DNA of 32,985 bases from JBOGGX01 sp050744245 (GTDB lineage: Bacteria; Actinomycetota; Acidimicrobiia; Acidimicrobiales; JBOGGX01). Where the stretch lies: contig JBOGGX010000246.1 in assembly GCA_050744245.1 (NCBI GenBank), forward strand, positions 1-32,985, in the 5' to 3' direction. Under the pieces are notes generated by a model. The model was not told the origin of the DNA. It searched no databases and saw only the letters and a program-made list of their open reading frames with translations. Of the stretch, positions 30,855 through 32,985 are shown in pieces. The position numbers were made by a program, and so were the translations under genes. Positions within the stretch are counted from its first letter, which is position 1; each line of letters begins with the position of its first letter.

Positions 30855-31769
30855 TCATGCGAACTTGCACTTCTTCTCGGAGAACCTCTCGATCTGACGC
30901 CGCACCGCGTCGTGGTCGTACATGCCGGTGAAGGCGAGGGAGCCGTGGTCGAAGGTCGAGCCCTTCTTCACCTTCACCGTGCCCCAGACTCCGTAGGTTT
31001 CCGCGATGAAGGTGTCGCGTTGGTCGTGCCCGTCGCCGATGAGAACCAGGTCTCCGAGCTGGAGGACGTCGGTCGTCTCGCCGTCGGCGAGGTCCTTCAC
31101 GTTTTCTCCGTTCTGCTTCGCGATGCGGGCCAGCTGGTCTTCGGGGGGTTCGTACCAGACGTCTTCCTCACCGGCACTGGACTTGAGAATCTGTGGGCCG
31201 GTAGAGGTCTGGATCCAGATGTTTCGCATCGGCTTGTAGAGCGTGACCTGGTCGCCTGGGTCGCCGAGATCCGAGTTCTCCTGCGTGAGGGGTCCTGCGA
31301 GCTTCCGGACGATGCGCGCCTTGTACGTGGCCACATCGTTGTAGAACGCGGCGTAGGTGAACTGGTCCTGGCTCACGATGGTGTACGCGTCGTCGAACAC
31401 GTCGGCAAACACCGTGTTGGGGTCCGCCCCGAGGTCCACCGCGCCCAGGCGATCCTCGAGAGCCTCGATGGCACTCGCATCGAAATCGAGGGGCGGCGCC
31501 GCCTGGGCGAGTTGTCCGACGATCCATTGAAGATTCGAGTCGCTCGGTGCTATCGACTTGCCCCACTCGGCCATGGCGAAGACGGCCTGCGTGAGCGGTC
31601 CCGTCCAACCCTCCTGGTCACCGGCCCATGACTCGAAGACGGGCGACCATCGGTCGTCGTTCCACATCGCGTCGAACGTCGTCGGTATATCGGGTCCATC
31701 CGGAATCCTGATCCGCCCCGGTGGTGCCCACGATCGCTCGGTTGTCCACTCCGACTCGAACCACGACAT
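30855..31769 (-). CDS. Effector-like protein of unknown family, coupled to the surface protein
   Basis: The 304-residue protein is acidic, Trp-rich at its N-terminus (MSWFESEWTTERSWAPPGRI) and has no signal peptide or membrane helix. I do not recognise the first 220 residues. The last 70 contain GDLVLIG (31055-31035), GSTFDHGSLAFTG and the ending RRQIERFSEKKCKFA. This tail is shared with the protein at 7218-8093 and the wreck at 1601-1882. Its ATG directly follows the TAG of the surface-protein gene, and its AGGAGG ribosome-binding site lies inside the last codons of that gene, so the two are translationally coupled. A role as cargo, toxin or partner of the wall-anchored protein is inference. 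Confidence 0.75.
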   Translation of the reverse strand: MSWFESEWTTERSWAPPGRIRIPDGPDIPTTFDAMWNDDRWSPVFESWAGDQEGWTGPLTQAVFAMAEWGKSIAPSDSNLQWIVGQLAQAAPPLDFDASAIEALEDRLGAVDLGADPNTVFADVFDDAYTIVSQDQFTYAAFYNDVATYKARIVRKLAGPLTQENSDLGDPGDQVTLYKPMRNIWIQTSTGPQILKSSAGEEDVWYEPPEDQLARIAKQNGENVKDLADGETTDVLQLGDLVLIGDGHDQRDTFIAETYGVWGTVKVKKGSTFDHGSLAFTGMYDHDAVRRQIERFSEKKCKFA

Positions 31770-32984
31770 CTATGCCTCCTGGATGTAAAGGGATCCTCGG
31801 CGTCGCCGGTGCCGGCGCCCCCGGGCGACGAGGAGGCGGCCCGCGAGCAGCGACGCCAGGGCGGCGCCGACGTAGGTGGTGAAACCCCCACCGGTCGACG
31901 CCAGGCTGCCCGACCCCGACCCGCCCGAGGCTTGCGAGGTGCCCGACCTGCTCGCAGCGGCGACCACCTGAATCGTCGCGGTGGCGATGTCGTCGGACCC
32001 GAACACCGCGAGCACATGGGGACCGACGGTGGCATCGGCCGGGATGGTCACCCGCACCGTCAACCGGCCGGTCGGGTCGGCGGTCGCGGTGGCCAACCTT
32101 ACTGGTGTCGAGTAGATCACGATCCGCACCGGGTCGTTGGCGGGGAACCCCGTCGTCGAGGCGGTGATGGTCTGGCCCCGTTGGGGGGTCGGGTCCGACA
32201 CGGTGAGCCTGAGGTTCCCGGCCGGCGGAACCGGTGGGATCGGGACAGGCTGATTGAGCCGGAACGAGGCCTGCACCAGCGGCCCCGTGTTGCCCGCCGG
32301 GTCGATCGATGCGGCGTAGACGACATGGTCGGCGTCGATGTCCACGGTGCCGATGTCGCAGGGTGTGTCGGGCAGGTCGGCGAACCCGTCCGGGGCCGTG
32401 GCCGGGTCGAGGACGCAGCGGACGGTGGCGGTGTCGTCGCCGACGGTGACGGTGACCCCGACCGGTGAGGCGTAGGCGTTGTTGGCCCCGTCCGGGGTGG
32501 CCGGGTCGAGGGTGATCGTCGTCACCGGGGCGGTCTGGTCGATGCTGAACTCGGCCTGCACGAGGCTTGCGTTCCCGGCGGCGTCGAGTGCCGCGGCGTA
32601 GACGACGTGGTCGCCTTCGGTGTCGACCGTGCCGATGGCACACGGCTCGGCGGGCAGGTCGTCGAATCCGGCGGGTGCCTCGTCCGGGTCGAGCACGCAC
32701 CGGATCTCGGTCGGATTGGCGTCGTCAGCCGTGACGGTGACGCCGACCGGTGCCACGTAGAAGTCGTCGTCGCCGTTCGGCGCGGCCGGGTCGAGGGTGA
32801 TCGTGGTGGCCGGTGCGGTCTGGTCGATGCTGAACTCGACCTGCACGAGGTGCTGGTGGCCGGCCTCGTCCCGCGAGGCGGCGTACACGACGTGGTCGCC
32901 GTCGGTGTCGACCGCGCCGATGACGCACGGCTCGGCCGGGAGGTCAGCGAAGCCGGCGGGTGTGTCGGTCGGGTCCAGGGCGCA
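31770..32984 (-). CDS. Ig-like repeat surface protein with LASTG sortase signal, 5' partial (right copy)
   Basis: This is a paralogue of the left-end protein on the opposite strand, also open at the window edge; 404 residues are visible. It has three 95-residue Ig-like repeats, each with the Cys pair intact (RCVLDP...EPC; RCVLDP...TPC), the AGNxxxLVQ and IDQTAPxTTITLDP linkers, the separate NLRLTVSDPTPQRGQ domain and a Ser/Gly spacer. LASTG (31904-31890), a hydrophobic segment and a basic tail (RGRRHRRRR) complete the sorting signal. The two copies differ most in the spacer and anchor region. The last codons contain the AGGAGG site of the downstream gene. Predicted wall-anchored adhesin or stalk. 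Confidence 0.88.
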   Translation of the reverse strand, partial: CALDPTDTPAGFADLPAEPCVIGAVDTDGDHVVYAASRDEAGHQHLVQVEFSIDQTAPATTITLDPAAPNGDDDFYVAPVGVTVTADDANPTEIRCVLDPDEAPAGFDDLPAEPCAIGTVDTEGDHVVYAAALDAAGNASLVQAEFSIDQTAPVTTITLDPATPDGANNAYASPVGVTVTVGDDTATVRCVLDPATAPDGFADLPDTPCDIGTVDIDADHVVYAASIDPAGNTGPLVQASFRLNQPVPIPPVPPAGNLRLTVSDPTPQRGQTITASTTGFPANDPVRIVIYSTPVRLATATADPTGRLTVRVTIPADATVGPHVLAVFGSDDIATATIQVVAAASRSGTSQASGGSGSGSLASTGGGFTTYVGAALASLLAGRLLVARGRRHRRRRGSLYIQEA

Positions 32985-32985
32985 G
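32859..32985. repeat. Right arm of exact 127-base terminal inverted repeat
   Basis: This is the exact reverse complement of 1-127. The repeat is inverted, so it does not indicate a circular molecule. It marks the point where this contig meets a sequence present in at least two copies. Confidence 0.9.

Noticed and set aside
1..32985. Circular element or plasmid, from the matching ends
   Set aside because: The matching ends are inverted, not direct, and lie inside coding sequence.
1..32985. tRNA, rRNA or riboswitch genes
   Set aside because: I saw no cloverleaf, rRNA-like or known riboswitch sequence by eye; a covariance-model scan was not possible.

Overview
The window is high-GC DNA with actinobacterial gene content: F420/PPOX-type enzymes, a DUF222-HNH endonuclease, a LAxTG (class E-type) sortase signal and a Co-type nitrile hydratase. 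A member of the Acidimicrobiia or a relative fits best, but that is an inference from gene style only. It is a patchwork accessory region in which intact genes are mixed with many broken ones.

Layout. Both ends carry inward-pointing copies of one Ig-like repeat surface-protein gene (2-1237 on +, 31770-32984 on -). The outermost 127 bases are an exact inverted repeat. The right copy is followed without a gap by a gene of unknown function (30855-31769). The left copy is followed by the wreck of a related gene (about 1601-1882). Next comes a large winged-helix/ATPase regulator (1884-4982, -) facing a short operon (5003-6293, +) that ends in a protein with an Stv-adhesin-like domain. A mobile-element graveyard (6.4-7.1 kb) and a second Stv-like gene (7218-8093, -) follow, then a truncated IS3 element (about 8181-9148). 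From 9.3 to 30.7 kb there is a mosaic. It holds a ScyD-like pseudogene, a frameshifted DinB protein, a CBM48 protein, a TlpA-like lipoprotein with TGA at its catalytic Cys, DUF1801, VOC and siderophore-interacting proteins, and a broken S9 peptidase. It continues with a LacI regulator, small lipoproteins, an ArsR-SRPBCC pair, nitrile hydratase beta/alpha, a frameshifted quinone reductase, a PPOX protein, a frameshifted MFS exporter, a decayed DUF222-HNH gene, a terpene-cyclase-fold protein, an alpha/beta hydrolase and a decayed hydrolase-cyclase. It ends with a four-gene + strand run (methyltransferase, F420-reductase-like, dienelactone hydrolase, AlkX/YcaQ-like).

Most interesting points. (1) Three loci (left wreck, 7.2 kb gene, 30.9 kb gene) share a C-terminal module with a GDLVLIG-like strand and a terminal SEKxxxF motif. 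It is tied to the surface protein at one end and to an Stv-like domain at 7.2 kb, and looks like an undescribed surface-protein/effector system. (2) The in-frame TGA at the first Cys position of a thioredoxin CxxC motif suggests a selenoprotein. (3) The 127-base inverted match at the ends suggests the contig stops where a short-read assembler met a repeat, and it raises the possibility of an invertible segment. (4) An unusual number of genes carry a single-base deletion.
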